A stretch of DNA of 60,968 nt from Phycisphaeraceae bacterium (GTDB taxonomy: Bacteria; Planctomycetota; Phycisphaerae; Phycisphaerales; UBA1924). The stretch lies in assembly GCA_019636535.1 (NCBI GenBank), contig JAHBXK010000020.1:1-60968 (forward strand). Reading direction: 5' to 3'. The position numbers were made by a program, and so were the translations under genes. Positions 52,287 to 60,968 of this stretch are shown here, in pieces. Numbering within the stretch: position 1 is the stretch's first letter; each line of letters begins with the position of its first letter. The notes under the pieces are model-generated. The model made no database searches. It worked only from the letters and a program-made list of their open reading frames with translations, and was not told where the DNA came from.

Positions 52287-52646
52287 CTATGACGCGAACG
52301 CCGCTTGCTCATTGTCGACGATGGTAAACACCGTGTCCAATCGCGAGATCTCGAAGATCGACCGCACCTTGTCCTGAAGCGAGCAAAGGACCAGCCGCGT
52401 GCTGGTCTTGCGGGCAAACTGCATCGCCTCAACGAGCGTCGCCACTCCGGCGGAATCCATGTACGGCACCGCCGCAAGGTCGATGATTACGCGGGGGGGC
52501 TTGGAGGCCTGGACTTTCTTGATCTCTTGCCGGAGCACGGGCGAGCTGTTCAGGTCGATCTCGCCGGAGGGAACGATCACCGCCGCCCCGTTGCGGGATT
52601 CAACTCGAACCGTCAGATCGCCCGAGGCATTCTGGTCACTGGCCAC
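52287..52646 (-). CDS. STAS-domain anti-sigma factor antagonist (RsbV-like)
   Basis: 119 residues from GTG 52646, with GGGAG 8 bases upstream. STAS signature: AAVIVPSGEIDLNSSPVL and the phosphorylatable serine in VPYMDSAGVATLVEAM. In partner switching the unphosphorylated form binds the RsbW-like kinase and frees its sigma factor. It overlaps the 3' end of the RsbW-like gene by 11 bases, so the pair is co-translated. The cognate sigma factor is not in the window. Confidence 0.92.
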   Translation of the reverse strand: MASDQNASGDLTVRVESRNGAAVIVPSGEIDLNSSPVLRQEIKKVQASKPPRVIIDLAAVPYMDSAGVATLVEAMQFARKTSTRLVLCSLQDKVRSIFEISRLDTVFTIVDNEQAAFAS

Positions 52647-53337
52647 AGTCGTTCTCCCTGCCCTTGGGCTTGGCGCTCTGATCTGCTCGTGTTCCTGAAT
52701 CTCCGCCGGTTGCGTCCGATCCCGTGTTCGAGTGGCCGCAATCGCAACACCCGCCACCCGCCGATTCGGCCCGTCGATCGAGCCTTCCTGCGCCGGATTG
52801 CCGCTTCTTCACCATCGTCAAACGCATTCCGACGCTCGACCGTCGCTCGAAGACGGCCGCGTCCATGACCGTCTGGATGATGTGAACGCCTAATCCGCCC
52901 GGTCGAATCTCCTCGAGATCCCGGCTCTTGATGACCGAGGGATCGACCTGCCGGGCCTCATCCTCGATGACAATCTTGATGGCCTCCGGAAGGCAGCCGT
53001 CTCCCCAAGGACCCGTGGCCCCGGTTTCGGGGATCGGAAACACACTGATCCAGATCGGACGATCGGCCGCCCGGCCGTATCCGTGCCTGATGACGTTGCA
53101 GAGTGCCTCATCCACGGCGAGGGCGATCTGGGAGCAGACCTCTTCGGAGAATCCCAGCCGCCGAGCCACACCGGCCACCATCTCGCGCGTTCCGCTTAGG
53201 TAGAGCGGGTTGCTCATGATCTGCAGGGCGATTTCGGGGCGAGACTCGGCCGAGCGGGCAAAGTCCTGCGCGCTCTGGCTGCCCTGCGAATTGGGTGCGG
53301 GCGGGGGCAGGTTCATCGGGGCGGGTGCTCTGGACAT
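52636..53337 (-). CDS. RsbW-like anti-sigma factor / serine kinase
   Basis: 233 residues from ATG 53337. The HATPase domain has EEVCSQIALAVDEALCNVIR (N box), IKIVIEDEARQVDP and GGLGVHIIQTVMDA (G box). After it comes a tail of about 50 residues with a cysteine cluster (AGGGCCDCGHS) and a disordered end, which is unusual for RsbW. It overlaps the STAS gene by 11 bases. It is upstream of rpsB on the same strand but separated by 395 bases. Confidence 0.9.
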   Translation of the reverse strand: MSRAPAPMNLPPPAPNSQGSQSAQDFARSAESRPEIALQIMSNPLYLSGTREMVAGVARRLGFSEEVCSQIALAVDEALCNVIRHGYGRAADRPIWISVFPIPETGATGPWGDGCLPEAIKIVIEDEARQVDPSVIKSRDLEEIRPGGLGVHIIQTVMDAAVFERRSSVGMRLTMVKKRQSGAGRLDRRAESAGGGCCDCGHSNTGSDATGGDSGTRADQSAKPKGRENDCGQ

Positions 53338-53492
53338 CCGGTTTGGTTCCGATCGGCCTTCCTGACCGCCCGGGCACACCCGCACGATGCGCGGTCTGCA
53401 CGACGAGCCGCCTGTCGTTCAAGGTTATCCGCACGATCGACGAGTCGGCCAGATGCCGGACGAACCCCGAGCGACCGAATCCGCTGGACCAA

Positions 53493-54002
53493 TCATCGGA
53501 TCGACGACGGCGCCGGATCAGCCGGGGCGTGGTCGGAAGCGCCAACAACGGCATGGTCGGGCGTCTCTCCGGTTACACCGGCGGACGCCGCGTTGGGCTT
53601 GACCGACCTCGCTTCCCCTTCTCTCAGCCACTCGGTCCAACGGTCGATGGCTTCGGCTCTCACCGGCCGCGGGTCGAAGTGTCGGTACCCCATCGTCAGT
53701 CCGGTCATCCGCTCGAGTGCGCCGATCGCGGTCATCCGCTCGGCGGCATCGTCCGAGTTGAGCATCCGGATCATGTCGGGGATGGCGGCACGGTCGTCGG
53801 TCTCGGCCGCGAGTCGGGCAGCACGTATGCGTGCATGCGGGTCCGGCTCGTTGAATCCGACGTTGGCCGAAGGGTCTGAGAGACACCCACCCCCGGTCGC
53901 CGTCCAGAAGAGAGCGAGGCCCGGCAGAACGAACGCGAGGGAGATCCTCTGCGCGCGAGCCCGTTCCCCAACCCGGCCCGTGCTGTCTGTCGGATGCGTC
54001 AT
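53493..54002 (-). CDS. Lipoprotein with HEAT-repeat-like helices
   Basis: 169 residues from ATG 54002. Signal and lipobox FVLPGLALFWTATGGGC (cleavage before Cys). Then IRAARLAAETDDRAAIPDMI and MLNSDDAAERMTAIGALERM, two helix pairs of HEAT type, and a short WTEWLREGEARS segment. Probably an outer-membrane-anchored binding protein. GGGAG is 7 bases upstream of the ATG. It diverges from guaA. Confidence 0.8.
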   Translation of the reverse strand: MTHPTDSTGRVGERARAQRISLAFVLPGLALFWTATGGGCLSDPSANVGFNEPDPHARIRAARLAAETDDRAAIPDMIRMLNSDDAAERMTAIGALERMTGLTMGYRHFDPRPVRAEAIDRWTEWLREGEARSVKPNAASAGVTGETPDHAVVGASDHAPADPAPSSIR

Positions 54003-54137
54003 GAGCGGCTCCCACAAGTCTCGGGCATCGTACCGGAACTCCCCGGGGTGCTTCCTATCGTTGCGATTCACGCCGCGTAGTCCGGGATGCGGCCGCATCG
54101 GTCCGCGCCCCAAGACTCCCCCTTCTCCTTCACCGAC

Positions 54138-55790
54138 ATGCCCCCCCCTCCCACCGATCCCGACATCACCGCCTCCGCCGTCTCGCTCCCCAGCCGCGAA
54201 TCGCTCCCCCACGGCGAGATCGTCGTCATTCTCGACTTCGGCAGCCAGACCGCCCAACTCATCGCCCGCCGCGTCCGCGAGGCCGGCGCTTTCAGCCTGC
54301 TCATCTCTCCCCGCGCCACCGCCGAGCAGATCGCGGCGCTCGAGCCGATGGGCATCATTCTCTCCGGCGGCCCGGCGAGCGTCTACGAGCCGGGTGCGCC
54401 GAGGTGCGACCCGAAGATCCTCGACCTCGGGGTGCCGGTGCTGGGCATCTGCTACGGCATGCAACTCGCCTGCCAGATCATGGGCGCCAAGGTCGCCCGG
54501 GCGGAGTCGCGCGAGTTCGGCCGGGCGCACCTGGCCGTGAAGGATCGAACCGGCCTGCTCGCGGCCATCCCCGCCAAGACCGCGGTCTGGATGAGCCACG
54601 GCGATCAGGTTGAGGGCCTCGACGAGATCAGCGGCTTCACCACGCTCGCCTCCACCGACACCTGCCCGCACGCCGCGGTGCGCTACCACCGCCGCGACAA
54701 GTCCAAGGCCGACTTCTACGGCGTGCAGTTCCACCCCGAGGTCACGCACACGCCCCACGGCGTCGAGATCATCCGTAACTTCGTCTGCGAGGTCTGCAGG
54801 TGCTCGGGCGCGTGGAAGATGGCCGACTTCCTCGAGACCCAGCGGCACCGAATCACTCGACAGGTCGGCGACCGCCGCGTCATCTGCGGCCTCTCGGGCG
54901 GCGTGGATTCCTCCGTGTGCGCAGCGCTCATCCACCGCGCCATCGGCGACCGACTCACCTGCATCTTCATCGACACGGGCCTCCTGCGCAAAAACGAGCG
55001 CGAACTCGTCGAGACCACCTTCCGCGAGACCAGCCGCATCGACCTCCGCGTAATCGACGCCTCCGACCAGTTTCTCGCCGACCTCGCGGGAGTCACCGAC
55101 CCGCAGGAAAAGCGCAAGCGCATCGGCAACCGGTTCATCCGCATCTTCGAGGAGGCCGCCAACCAACTCATCGCCGAGAAGGGGTGCGACAAGGGCCTCC
55201 CGCTGCTCGCGCAAGGGACGCTCTACCCCGACGTCATCGAGTCGGGCCACGGTCACGCCGGGCAGAGCGCCAGCATCAAGCTCCACCACAACGTCGGCGG
55301 GCTGCCCGAGGACACGCCCTTCGAACTCCTCGAACCGCTCCGCGACCTGTTCAAGGACGAAGTTCGCAAACTCGGTGAAGTCCTCGGCCTGAACGACCAG
55401 ATCGTCTGGCGGCACCCCTTCCCCGGCCCGGGCCTGGCCGTCCGGATCCTCGGTGAGATCACGCGCGAGCGGCTCGACGTGCTCCGCGATGCCGACGAGA
55501 TCCTCCTCGAAGAGATCGTCTCCAGCAACCTCTACCGGAGCACCAGCCAGGTCTTCGCGGTGCTCCTGCCGGTCAAGAGCGTCGGGGTCATGGGCGACGG
55601 CCGGACGTACGAGAGTTGCGTGGCCGTCCGCGCGGTCGAGACGCAGGACTTCATGACCGCCGACTGGGCCCGCATCCCCTACGCCGTGCTGGCCACGGTC
55701 TCGAACCGCATCATCAACGAGGTCCGAGGCGTGAACCGCGTGGTCTACGACATCTCGAGCAAGCCCCCGGCCACGATCGAGTGGGAGTGA
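54138..55790 (+). CDS. guaA: GMP synthase (glutamine-hydrolysing)
   Basis: About 550 residues from ATG 54138 (ATG 54087 in frame adds 17). The glutaminase domain has catalytic Cys in [13 protein letters not shown] and His/Glu in [12 protein letters not shown]. The ATP pyrophosphatase P-loop is [13 protein letters not shown]. The C-terminal dimer domain has [15 protein letters not shown] and ends KPPATIEWE. It converts XMP to GMP. No other purine gene is adjacent. Confidence 0.97.
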   Translation: MPPPPTDPDITASAVSLPSRESLPHGEIVVILDFGSQTAQLIARRVREAGAFSLLISPRATAEQIAALEPMGIILSGGPASVYEPGAPRCDPKILDLGVPVLGICYGMQLACQIMGAKVARAESREFGRAHLAVKDRTGLLAAIPAKTAVWMSHGDQVEGLDEISGFTTLASTDTCPHAAVRYHRRDKSKADFYGVQFHPEVTHTPHGVEIIRNFVCEVCRCSGAWKMADFLETQRHRITRQVGDRRVICGLSGGVDSSVCAALIHRAIGDRLTCIFIDTGLLRKNERELVETTFRETSRIDLRVIDASDQFLADLAGVTDPQEKRKRIGNRFIRIFEEAANQLIAEKGCDKGLPLLAQGTLYPDVIESGHGHAGQSASIKLHHNVGGLPEDTPFELLEPLRDLFKDEVRKLGEVLGLNDQIVWRHPFPGPGLAVRILGEITRERLDVLRDADEILLEEIVSSNLYRSTSQVFAVLLPVKSVGVMGDGRTYESCVAVRAVETQDFMTADWARIPYAVLATVSNRIINEVRGVNRVVYDISSKPPATIEWE

Positions 55791-55894
55791 TCGGGTCTCG
55801 CGAGTCTCACCGGTTGAGGCTCCGTCGCGCGGCCCGGCCCACATAACCTACACGCCCCCCCCTTCCCCTACCCATATCCCAACGGGCCGCACGC

Positions 55895-57667
55895 ATGTCG
55901 TCCACTCCCGCCGCAGCCAGTCCTTCAACGCCTCCCACGAACCTCGCCGCCCGCGCTGTGGCCTTCGCCAAGCAGGAGGCCGTCATCCGCCTCGGCGGCG
56001 GGCCCAAGGCCATCGAGCGCCAGCATGAGAAGGGGCGCATGACCGCGCGCGAGCGCGTCCTGGCCCTCGTCGATCCCCCCGAGTCCACGACCTCCAACGG
56101 TGCTGCGCGCCGAGCCGCCGCCCCCACCACCGCCGCCGCCCTCGACCCGCACCGCGACGAACTCCCCCTTGCCTCTTTCCAGGAACTCGGCCTCTGGTCC
56201 GCCTTCGAGATGTACAAGGAGCACGGGGGAGCACCCGCCGCCGGCGTCGTCACCGGCATCGGGCGCATCCACGGCCGGTCGCACGTCATCATCGCCAACG
56301 ACGCCACCGTCAAGGCCGGCGCTTTCTTCCCGATGACCTGCAAGAAGATCATCCGCGCCCAGACCGTCGCGATGATGGCCCGCCTGCCGCTGGTCTATCT
56401 GGTTGACAGCGCGGGCGTCTTCCTCCCCATGCAGGAGGACGTCTTCCCCGACACCGACGACTTCGGCCGGATCTTCCGCAACAACGCCGTCATCTCCGCC
56501 GAGGGGATCCCGCAGATCGCCGCGATCATGGGCTACTGCGTGGCGGGCGGCGGCTACCTCCCCGTCCTCTGCGACACGCTGCTGATGACCGAGGGCTCGG
56601 GGCTCTATCTCGCTGGGCCAGCGCTCGTGAGGGCCGCGATCGGGCAGCAGGTGACCGACGAGGAACTCGGTGGGGCCACGATGCACGCGGGGATCAGCGG
56701 CACGATCGACTTCAAGGAACCCGACGACGCGAGTTGTCTCCGGCGGTTGCGATCGCTCATCGGCAAGTACGCGCAGGCCCCCGCCGCCCCCGCGACACAC
56801 GCCAAGCCGCCCAAGCCCTTCCGCCCCGGCGAGGACGTCTACTCCATCTTCTCCGACGCCCCCGGCTCGCAGTACGAGATCCGCGACATCATCGCCTGTC
56901 TCTGCGACGTCCGCGCGGAGCCGAACACGGATGGGCACACGTCCCTCGCCCCCGACTTCGACGAGTACAAGGCCGACTACGGCCCCTCCATCGTCTGCGG
57001 GTACGCGAAGATGGGTGGGCTTGCCTGCGGCATCGTCGCGAATCAGCGCAAGGTCACCAAGACCGCAGGGGGCTCCGTCCAACTCCCCGCCGTCATCTAC
57101 CACGACTCGGCCGACAAGGCCGCGCGGTTCATCATGGACTGCAACCAGCGCAAAGTCCCGATCGTCTTCCTGCACGACACCACCGGCTTCATGGTCGGCA
57201 AGGAGAGCGAGCAGCACGGCATCATCCGCGCGGGGGCCAAGATGGTCAACGCCATGAGCAACTGCGTGGTCCCCAAGATCTCCGTGATCCTCGGCGGGTC
57301 GTACGGCGCGGGGAACTACGCGATGTGCGGCCGGGCCTTCGACCCGTTCCTGACCTTCGCCTGGCCGGGGAGCAAGTGCGCCGTGATGGGCGCCAACCAG
57401 GCCACCGGCGTGCTCGCCACCATCGAAGAGGCCTCGCGCAAACGCAAGGGCGAGACGATCGACGAGCAGACGCACAAGGAGATCCTCGCCGCGATCCACG
57501 CCGGGTACACCGAGCAGGCCGACATCCGCCACGGCGCAGCGCGCGGCTGGCTCGACCGGATCATCCAGCCGCACCGGACCCGCGACGAACTCGCAGCGGC
57601 GCTGGCAGCAGCACAAGAAGGCTGGGACTACTCGCGACCCTTCAAGACGGGCGTGATCCAGACCTGA
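55895..57667 (+). CDS. Acyl-CoA carboxylase carboxyltransferase (beta) subunit
   Basis: 590 residues. Carboxyltransferase features are LVDSAGVFLPMQEDVFPD, FGRIFRNNAVISAEGIPQIA, GYCVAGGGYLPVLCDTLLM, and in the second half IVFLHDTTGFMVGKESEQHG and ILGGSYGAGNYAMCGRAFDP. The SAGVFLPMQ and NNA pattern is closest to methylcrotonyl-CoA-type subunits, but propionyl- or other acyl-CoA cannot be excluded. A Pro/Ala-rich insert near residues 70-85 (RRAAAPTTAAALD) is unusual. No biotin carboxylase gene follows within the window; it may be encoded elsewhere. Confidence 0.93.
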   Translation: MSSTPAAASPSTPPTNLAARAVAFAKQEAVIRLGGGPKAIERQHEKGRMTARERVLALVDPPESTTSNGAARRAAAPTTAAALDPHRDELPLASFQELGLWSAFEMYKEHGGAPAAGVVTGIGRIHGRSHVIIANDATVKAGAFFPMTCKKIIRAQTVAMMARLPLVYLVDSAGVFLPMQEDVFPDTDDFGRIFRNNAVISAEGIPQIAAIMGYCVAGGGYLPVLCDTLLMTEGSGLYLAGPALVRAAIGQQVTDEELGGATMHAGISGTIDFKEPDDASCLRRLRSLIGKYAQAPAAPATHAKPPKPFRPGEDVYSIFSDAPGSQYEIRDIIACLCDVRAEPNTDGHTSLAPDFDEYKADYGPSIVCGYAKMGGLACGIVANQRKVTKTAGGSVQLPAVIYHDSADKAARFIMDCNQRKVPIVFLHDTTGFMVGKESEQHGIIRAGAKMVNAMSNCVVPKISVILGGSYGAGNYAMCGRAFDPFLTFAWPGSKCAVMGANQATGVLATIEEASRKRKGETIDEQTHKEILAAIHAGYTEQADIRHGAARGWLDRIIQPHRTRDELAAALAAAQEGWDYSRPFKTGVIQT

Positions 57668-57848
57668 TGCAACCGCAGCGTCACGACGGGAGCGGGAGGA
57701 CCGATCGGGCGCTGACGACGGCCGCGTGAACGTCGGTGGCGGAATCCGCGGAATCACCCGCGCTCGCGGCATCCGCGTCGGCACAAACGTCACAGACCGA
57801 ACGGCGCTGCACCCGATTCCGGTTGTTAGACCGCCGAACGGCGCTCCG

Positions 57849-58037
57849 CCGTCGCGTGACAAATGTTTGCCGTCACGTGACAAATGTTTGCCGTCACGTG
57901 ACAAAACTCTGCCGTCGCGTGACAAAACTCTGCCGTCACGAGACAAATGTTTGCCGTCGCGCGACAAATGTCTGCCGTCGCGCGACAAATGTCTGCCGTC
58001 GCGCGACAAAACTCCGCCGTCACGACGCAAATGTCCG
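57849..58037. repeat. Nine tandem 21-bp units with palindromic core
   Basis: Nine units of 21 bp lie end to end. Each begins CC and then a 10-bp core: GTCACGTGAC in units 2 and 3, GTCGCGCGAC in units 6-8, GTCGCGTGAC in 1 and 4, with damaged cores in 5 and 9. The tail is AAATGTTTG, AAATGTCTG or AAAACTCTG. Where the left core base changes A to G, the right one often changes T to C, keeping the palindrome. The 21-bp period equals two helical turns, so cores face one side of the DNA. It sits between convergent genes, so a protein-binding array is more likely than a promoter. Confidence 0.85.
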
Positions 58038-58159
58038 CCGTCGACCCACTCGCCCCCTTCCAAGACGCGAACACAGGCGGTCCACGGAGACCGCAAAGGA
58101 CACGCAAAGGGCACGGAGGGGGGGAGGAGGGGCGGGGGGACGGGGGGGGCGGCGTGAAC

Positions 58160-58520
58160 GCGAAGAAGAAGATTCACCACCGAGAACACCGAGAGCACGG
58201 AGAGAAGAGCGGGATACAACGCGAAAGACGCGAAAGGTTCAAACGCGAAGATCTCGAAAGGGCTTGAACGCGAAGGCTCGCCCCCCCAAGCACGCGAAGA
58301 AAGACGGAACAGAAGGACCGAAAGGTGGATCGGCACTGACCCGCGAAGCGCGGGTCGGTGGCACATGAAGCAGGGAACGGTGGTCAAGGCCACGCCCCCC
58401 CTCGGGCTGCATATTCCGGGCACCGAGTCTTGCTTCGCGATCTTGGGGGGGTGGGGGGCGCCTTCGCGCTCAAACCCAAATCCCCTCTCGGTGAACTCTG
58501 TGTGCTCGGTGGTGAGCCCG
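58160..58520. repeat. Imperfect inverted repeat of the CACCGAGA/GCGAAG family
   Basis: From 58174, TCACCACCGAGAACACCGAG and the following bases match the reverse complement of 58485-58515 at about 26 of 31 positions. Further matches (GCGAAGGC, CCCCCCAAG) lie between them, around a roughly 120-base centre. A separate small hairpin (GACCCGCG, AA, GCGCGGGTC-like) lies near 58340. The CACCGAGA-type text resembles intergenic repeats scattered through many planctomycete genomes. With the array before it this makes about 1 kb (57668-58679) without a gene. Confidence 0.6.
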
Positions 58521-58679
58521 CTTCTTCGTGTTCTTCGAGCCTTCGCGCGCTCAAGCCCTTCCGCTCTTCTCCCCACACCGCAGCGTCTCTGCGTCTCCGC
58601 GTTGAAGCCATCGCCTCCGTTTCGCGTCATTGCGTTGACGCCACCGCGATCGGACGGAGCGACAAGCACCACGGTCGGG

Positions 58680-60077
58680 CTACCGGTGCGCGTTCATCCG
58701 CACCTTGGTCTGGTCGACCACCACCGCCGCGATGATCGCAGCGCCCATGACCATCTGGTTGTAACTCTGGTCGATCCCCAGGATGATCATGGCGTTCTCG
58801 ATGAGTTGCACGAGGATCGCCCCCAGCACCGCGCCGATCGCTGAGCCGCGTCCGCCGGAGAGGGAGGCCCCACCGATCACCGCCGCGGCGATGACCTGCA
58901 GTTCGTACCCCGAGCCGGCAGCGCTCTCGGCGGCGCCGAAGTAGCCGATGTACATGCAGGCGCTCAGGCCCGCCAGCGCGCCCGTGACGGCGTAGACGGT
59001 GATCTTGATGCGTCCGACGGGGATGCCCGCGTAGCGCGCAGCGGTCTCGTTGCCCCCAACCGCGTAGACGCGCCGGCCGAACACGGTTTGTGTGAGGATG
59101 AACATGCCGACCAGCGCCACGGCGATCATGATGAGCGTCGGCACGGGGTAGATGCCGAACCCGCCCGGGTCGGCCTTGAAGAAGCCTTTCTGCAAGGAGT
59201 CCGGCAGGCCGCCGACCGTCTGGCCCTCGCTGAGGACGAAGACGATGCCCCGGTAGATCGCCATGGTGCCGAGCGTGATGATGAAGGGGTGGACGCGCAG
59301 GCCCACCGACATCGCGCCGTTGGCGAACCCGGCCACGCCCCCGACCGTGCAGCAGGCGACCAGCGCCACGACGACGGCGACGAGCGTGCCGGTCTGATCG
59401 TTCAGCCCCGAGACGATCATCGCCCCGACCATCGCGGCCAGGGCGTAGATCGACCCGACGGAGAGATCGATCCCCGCGAGGATGATGACGGCGGTCATGC
59501 CGACGGCGATGACGGCGAAGTAACTGGCCTTGTTGGCGAGGTTGACCAGGTTCTCGCGCTCGAGGAAGCGGTTGGAGATGCGCGTGCCGAAGGCCCGCAT
59601 CGATCCATCGGGCTGCTCGCGGATGCGCCAACGCGATTCGGAATAGTGGTAGGTCGAGTTGTAAACGTGCTCAGAGCCTTGGGTGACGATCAGCGTGTAC
59701 TCGTCTGGTTGCTCGATCGTGCTCCCGGCGGGGATGTCGACGGGGAAGGGGAGGGACTTGGGCCCAGCGGAGGGGAGGTACGACGCGATGCGCTCGGGGA
59801 GCACGCCGGCCAGCCAGTTGCGCGAGGACGTCCAGGCGCTGGAGCCGAAGAACGTAAGCAGGGCCATGAACAGGAGGATGACCAGCACCAGGCCGGACTC
59901 CTGCGCGGCGAAGAGAGATCGCCAACCCGTTCGCCCGGCGGACGAACGGCGGGTTGTGGCGTTTAGTTCGGTGTGCTTTCCTGCCGGCGAGGCGGCACCA
60001 TCACCACCGGTGCCCGAGGGGGCGGTGGGAGTGGTGGTGGGGGGGGTGGGACGGGGTGAAGGGGTGGGATCGCTCAC
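58680..60077 (-). CDS. Ribose-type ABC transporter permease with extra N-terminal domain
   Basis: 465 residues from GTG 60077, where the family is usually 320-350. After a Pro/Thr-rich start and span 1 (LVLVILLFMALLTFFG) comes a hydrophilic region of about 110 residues (FPVDIPAGSTIEQPDEY, SRWRIREQPDGSMRAFG). The usual RbsC core then runs from ENLVNLANKASYFAVIAVGM through TAVIILAGIDLSVGSIYAL to IAAAVIGGASLSGGRGSAIG and the last spans. It imports a sugar with an ATPase and binding protein, neither of which is in the window on this side. The insert is likely periplasmic. Confidence 0.9.
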   Translation of the reverse strand: MSDPTPSPRPTPPTTTPTAPSGTGGDGAASPAGKHTELNATTRRSSAGRTGWRSLFAAQESGLVLVILLFMALLTFFGSSAWTSSRNWLAGVLPERIASYLPSAGPKSLPFPVDIPAGSTIEQPDEYTLIVTQGSEHVYNSTYHYSESRWRIREQPDGSMRAFGTRISNRFLERENLVNLANKASYFAVIAVGMTAVIILAGIDLSVGSIYALAAMVGAMIVSGLNDQTGTLVAVVVALVACCTVGGVAGFANGAMSVGLRVHPFIITLGTMAIYRGIVFVLSEGQTVGGLPDSLQKGFFKADPGGFGIYPVPTLIMIAVALVGMFILTQTVFGRRVYAVGGNETAARYAGIPVGRIKITVYAVTGALAGLSACMYIGYFGAAESAAGSGYELQVIAAAVIGGASLSGGRGSAIGAVLGAILVQLIENAMIILGIDQSYNQMVMGAAIIAAVVVDQTKVRMNAHR

Positions 60078-60167
60078 GCTCGCAATGTAGCCGAAAGAGC
60101 CGCGACTCGGCTCGCATCGAGCCTGGTCGTGCGACGGTCCGTGCCGGGCGGTGATGGTGGCCGTGGA

Positions 60168-60968
60168 TCAGTCGATGGTCTGAACGCGGTCGTTGCGTGC
60201 CGGATCGATCACGTTGATCGCGTTCGGATTCGGGATTGGATTTGCCGGATCGGCGGGATTTGGCAAGAACGGCGTGAAGAAGAGCGACGCGGCGTTGCCC
60301 TTCACGAAGGTGGCGTGCCCATCGGAGTACGCGAAGTTCGCACCAGCATCCTTGTGGTTGTCCACTTTGTTGTAGAAGCCCTGGCGGCCTTGGGGTTGAA
60401 TCTCAGTGTGTTGTCCACCTCCCCAGAAGGCCTTTGGGCCGATATCGACGGCGTTGGTGTCGTCGCCCCAGATGGGGACGGCGAAGGGGATGGTCGGCTC
60501 ATCCGGGCGAAGGCCGGAGATGTACAGGTAACTGATCCAGTACTGGACGACGTCCTCGCGCTTGCCGATCTTCTGGACGATCTTGGGTCGCCCGTTGTTG
60601 TAGGTGCGGGCGCCTGGGTCCTGCGTGACGGGCCAGTGGCGGTCTTCCTGATCAGCCGGGCAGTTGAGCACCGCCAGGCCATCGATGTAAGAAGCGAGCA
60701 GCGGCTCGCGGTTGCCGTTGTCGTACGCGAGGCCGGTGGGGAACGCTGCGCCGTAGCCGACGTCGGTGCCGTCACCGATCTGGCGGAGGCTGAAGAGCCC
60801 GGCGACGCCGCCGTACTTCCACTGACGCGAGAAGAGGTTGGCCGTGTCGATCGGTGGGGGCGAGCCGCCCGCGAGCGAGACGGGCATCACGGGGTACCAG
60901 TTCTTCATGTCGTTGGCGTAGATGTTCATCGCCACGCTCATCTGCTTGACGTTGGAGAGGCAGGCGGT
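60168..60968 (-). CDS. Prepilin-like / DUF1559-type protein, partial
   Basis: 267 residues are visible; the gene continues past the right edge, so the N-terminus is missing. The edge reads ACLSNVKQMSVAMNIYANDM, the CxSNxKQ motif near the start of the mature region in prepilin-like proteins with type IV pilin-like leaders, very abundant in planctomycetes. NFAYSDGHATFVKGN is the usual C-terminal 'DGH' signature. These proteins carry a pilin-type leader and sit in the envelope; roles are mostly unknown. Confidence 0.88.
   Translation of the reverse strand, partial: TACLSNVKQMSVAMNIYANDMKNWYPVMPVSLAGGSPPPIDTANLFSRQWKYGGVAGLFSLRQIGDGTDVGYGAAFPTGLAYDNGNREPLLASYIDGLAVLNCPADQEDRHWPVTQDPGARTYNNGRPKIVQKIGKREDVVQYWISYLYISGLRPDEPTIPFAVPIWGDDTNAVDIGPKAFWGGGQHTEIQPQGRQGFYNKVDNHKDAGANFAYSDGHATFVKGNAASLFFTPFLPNPADPANPIPNPNAINVIDPARNDRVQTID

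Noticed and set aside
53493..55844. A long minus-strand open frame antisense to guaA
   Set aside because: Only its last 169 codons (the HEAT lipoprotein) are real; the rest is the reverse of guaA.
57849..58037. CRISPR array
   Set aside because: Units are contiguous 21-mers without unique spacers and no cas gene is nearby.
57726..58157. Open frame with LPSRDKC-type repeats over the 21-bp array
   Set aside because: The array is open in several frames on both strands, has no ribosome binding site and its variation keeps the DNA palindrome and not the peptide. It is a DNA repeat, not a gene.
55925..58672. A 915-residue minus-strand open frame across the carboxyltransferase gene and repeats
   Set aside because: It is antisense to a well-supported gene, has repetitive low-complexity sequence and no domain signature.

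Overview
The window is high-GC DNA from a Gram-negative-type bacterium, most likely a member of the Planctomycetota and probably the class Phycisphaerae. That placement is inferred from family content, not from a marker-gene search. The clues are a prepilin-like protein with a CLSNVKQM motif at the right edge, a CxxCGYDLRGL zinc ribbon, LolA-like/TlpA fusions, SUMF1-domain surface proteins with short VPxP/arginine tails, and a large secreted protein ending in two EF-hand-like dockerin loops. LpxB, GmhA, PilT and HtrA point to an outer membrane and periplasm. Most genes are monocistronic or in runs of two to five.

1-12 kb: two inverted copies of a surface-protein operon (SUMF1-domain protein, then a secreted protein) flank a MoxR ATPase, a large lipoprotein, a CBM48 protein, an AtoE-type fatty-acid transporter and a small membrane protein. 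The right copy is near full length, although its second gene carries a one-base frameshift. The left copy keeps the SUMF1 gene but only about 80 codons of the second gene before the sequence switches to moxR. 12-16 kb: PilT, a membrane zinc peptidase, a DnaJ-type co-chaperone, and Hsp20 behind a sigma-54-like promoter.

16-29 kb: a minus-strand housekeeping run (rsmB, EIIA, polyprenyl synthase, dxs, NAD kinase). A divergent plus-strand run follows: a histidine kinase, a response regulator with an XRE-type output domain, and lpxB. Then come a PD-(D/E)xK-like protein and an AGCS transporter with a large inserted domain. 29-45 kb: small hypotheticals, peroxiredoxin, a sugar dehydrogenase-like protein, panB, htrA, hppD, a pseudokinase, a glycosyltransferase, a LolA/TlpA fusion, two secreted paralogues, gmhA, a SRPBCC protein and homogentisate dioxygenase. 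The last completes a split tyrosine-degradation pair with hppD, which has an 18-bp perfect palindrome upstream.

45-54 kb: tRNA-Ser(GGA), several small accessory genes (zinc-ribbon membrane protein, LolA-like, ankyrin, SRPBCC), a CrcB fluoride channel, an ANTAR regulator, an MmcB-like nuclease, the rpsB-tsf pair, and an overlapping RsbW/RsbV-type partner-switch pair. 54-61 kb: guaA, an acyl-CoA carboxylase carboxyltransferase, and a 1-kb non-coding region. That region holds nine 21-bp units with palindromic cores and a separate imperfect inverted repeat. Then follow a ribose-type ABC permease with an inserted domain and a truncated prepilin-like gene. The most system-like observations are the duplicated SUMF1/dockerin surface operon and the palindrome array. 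Both remain hypotheses from reading the sequence alone.
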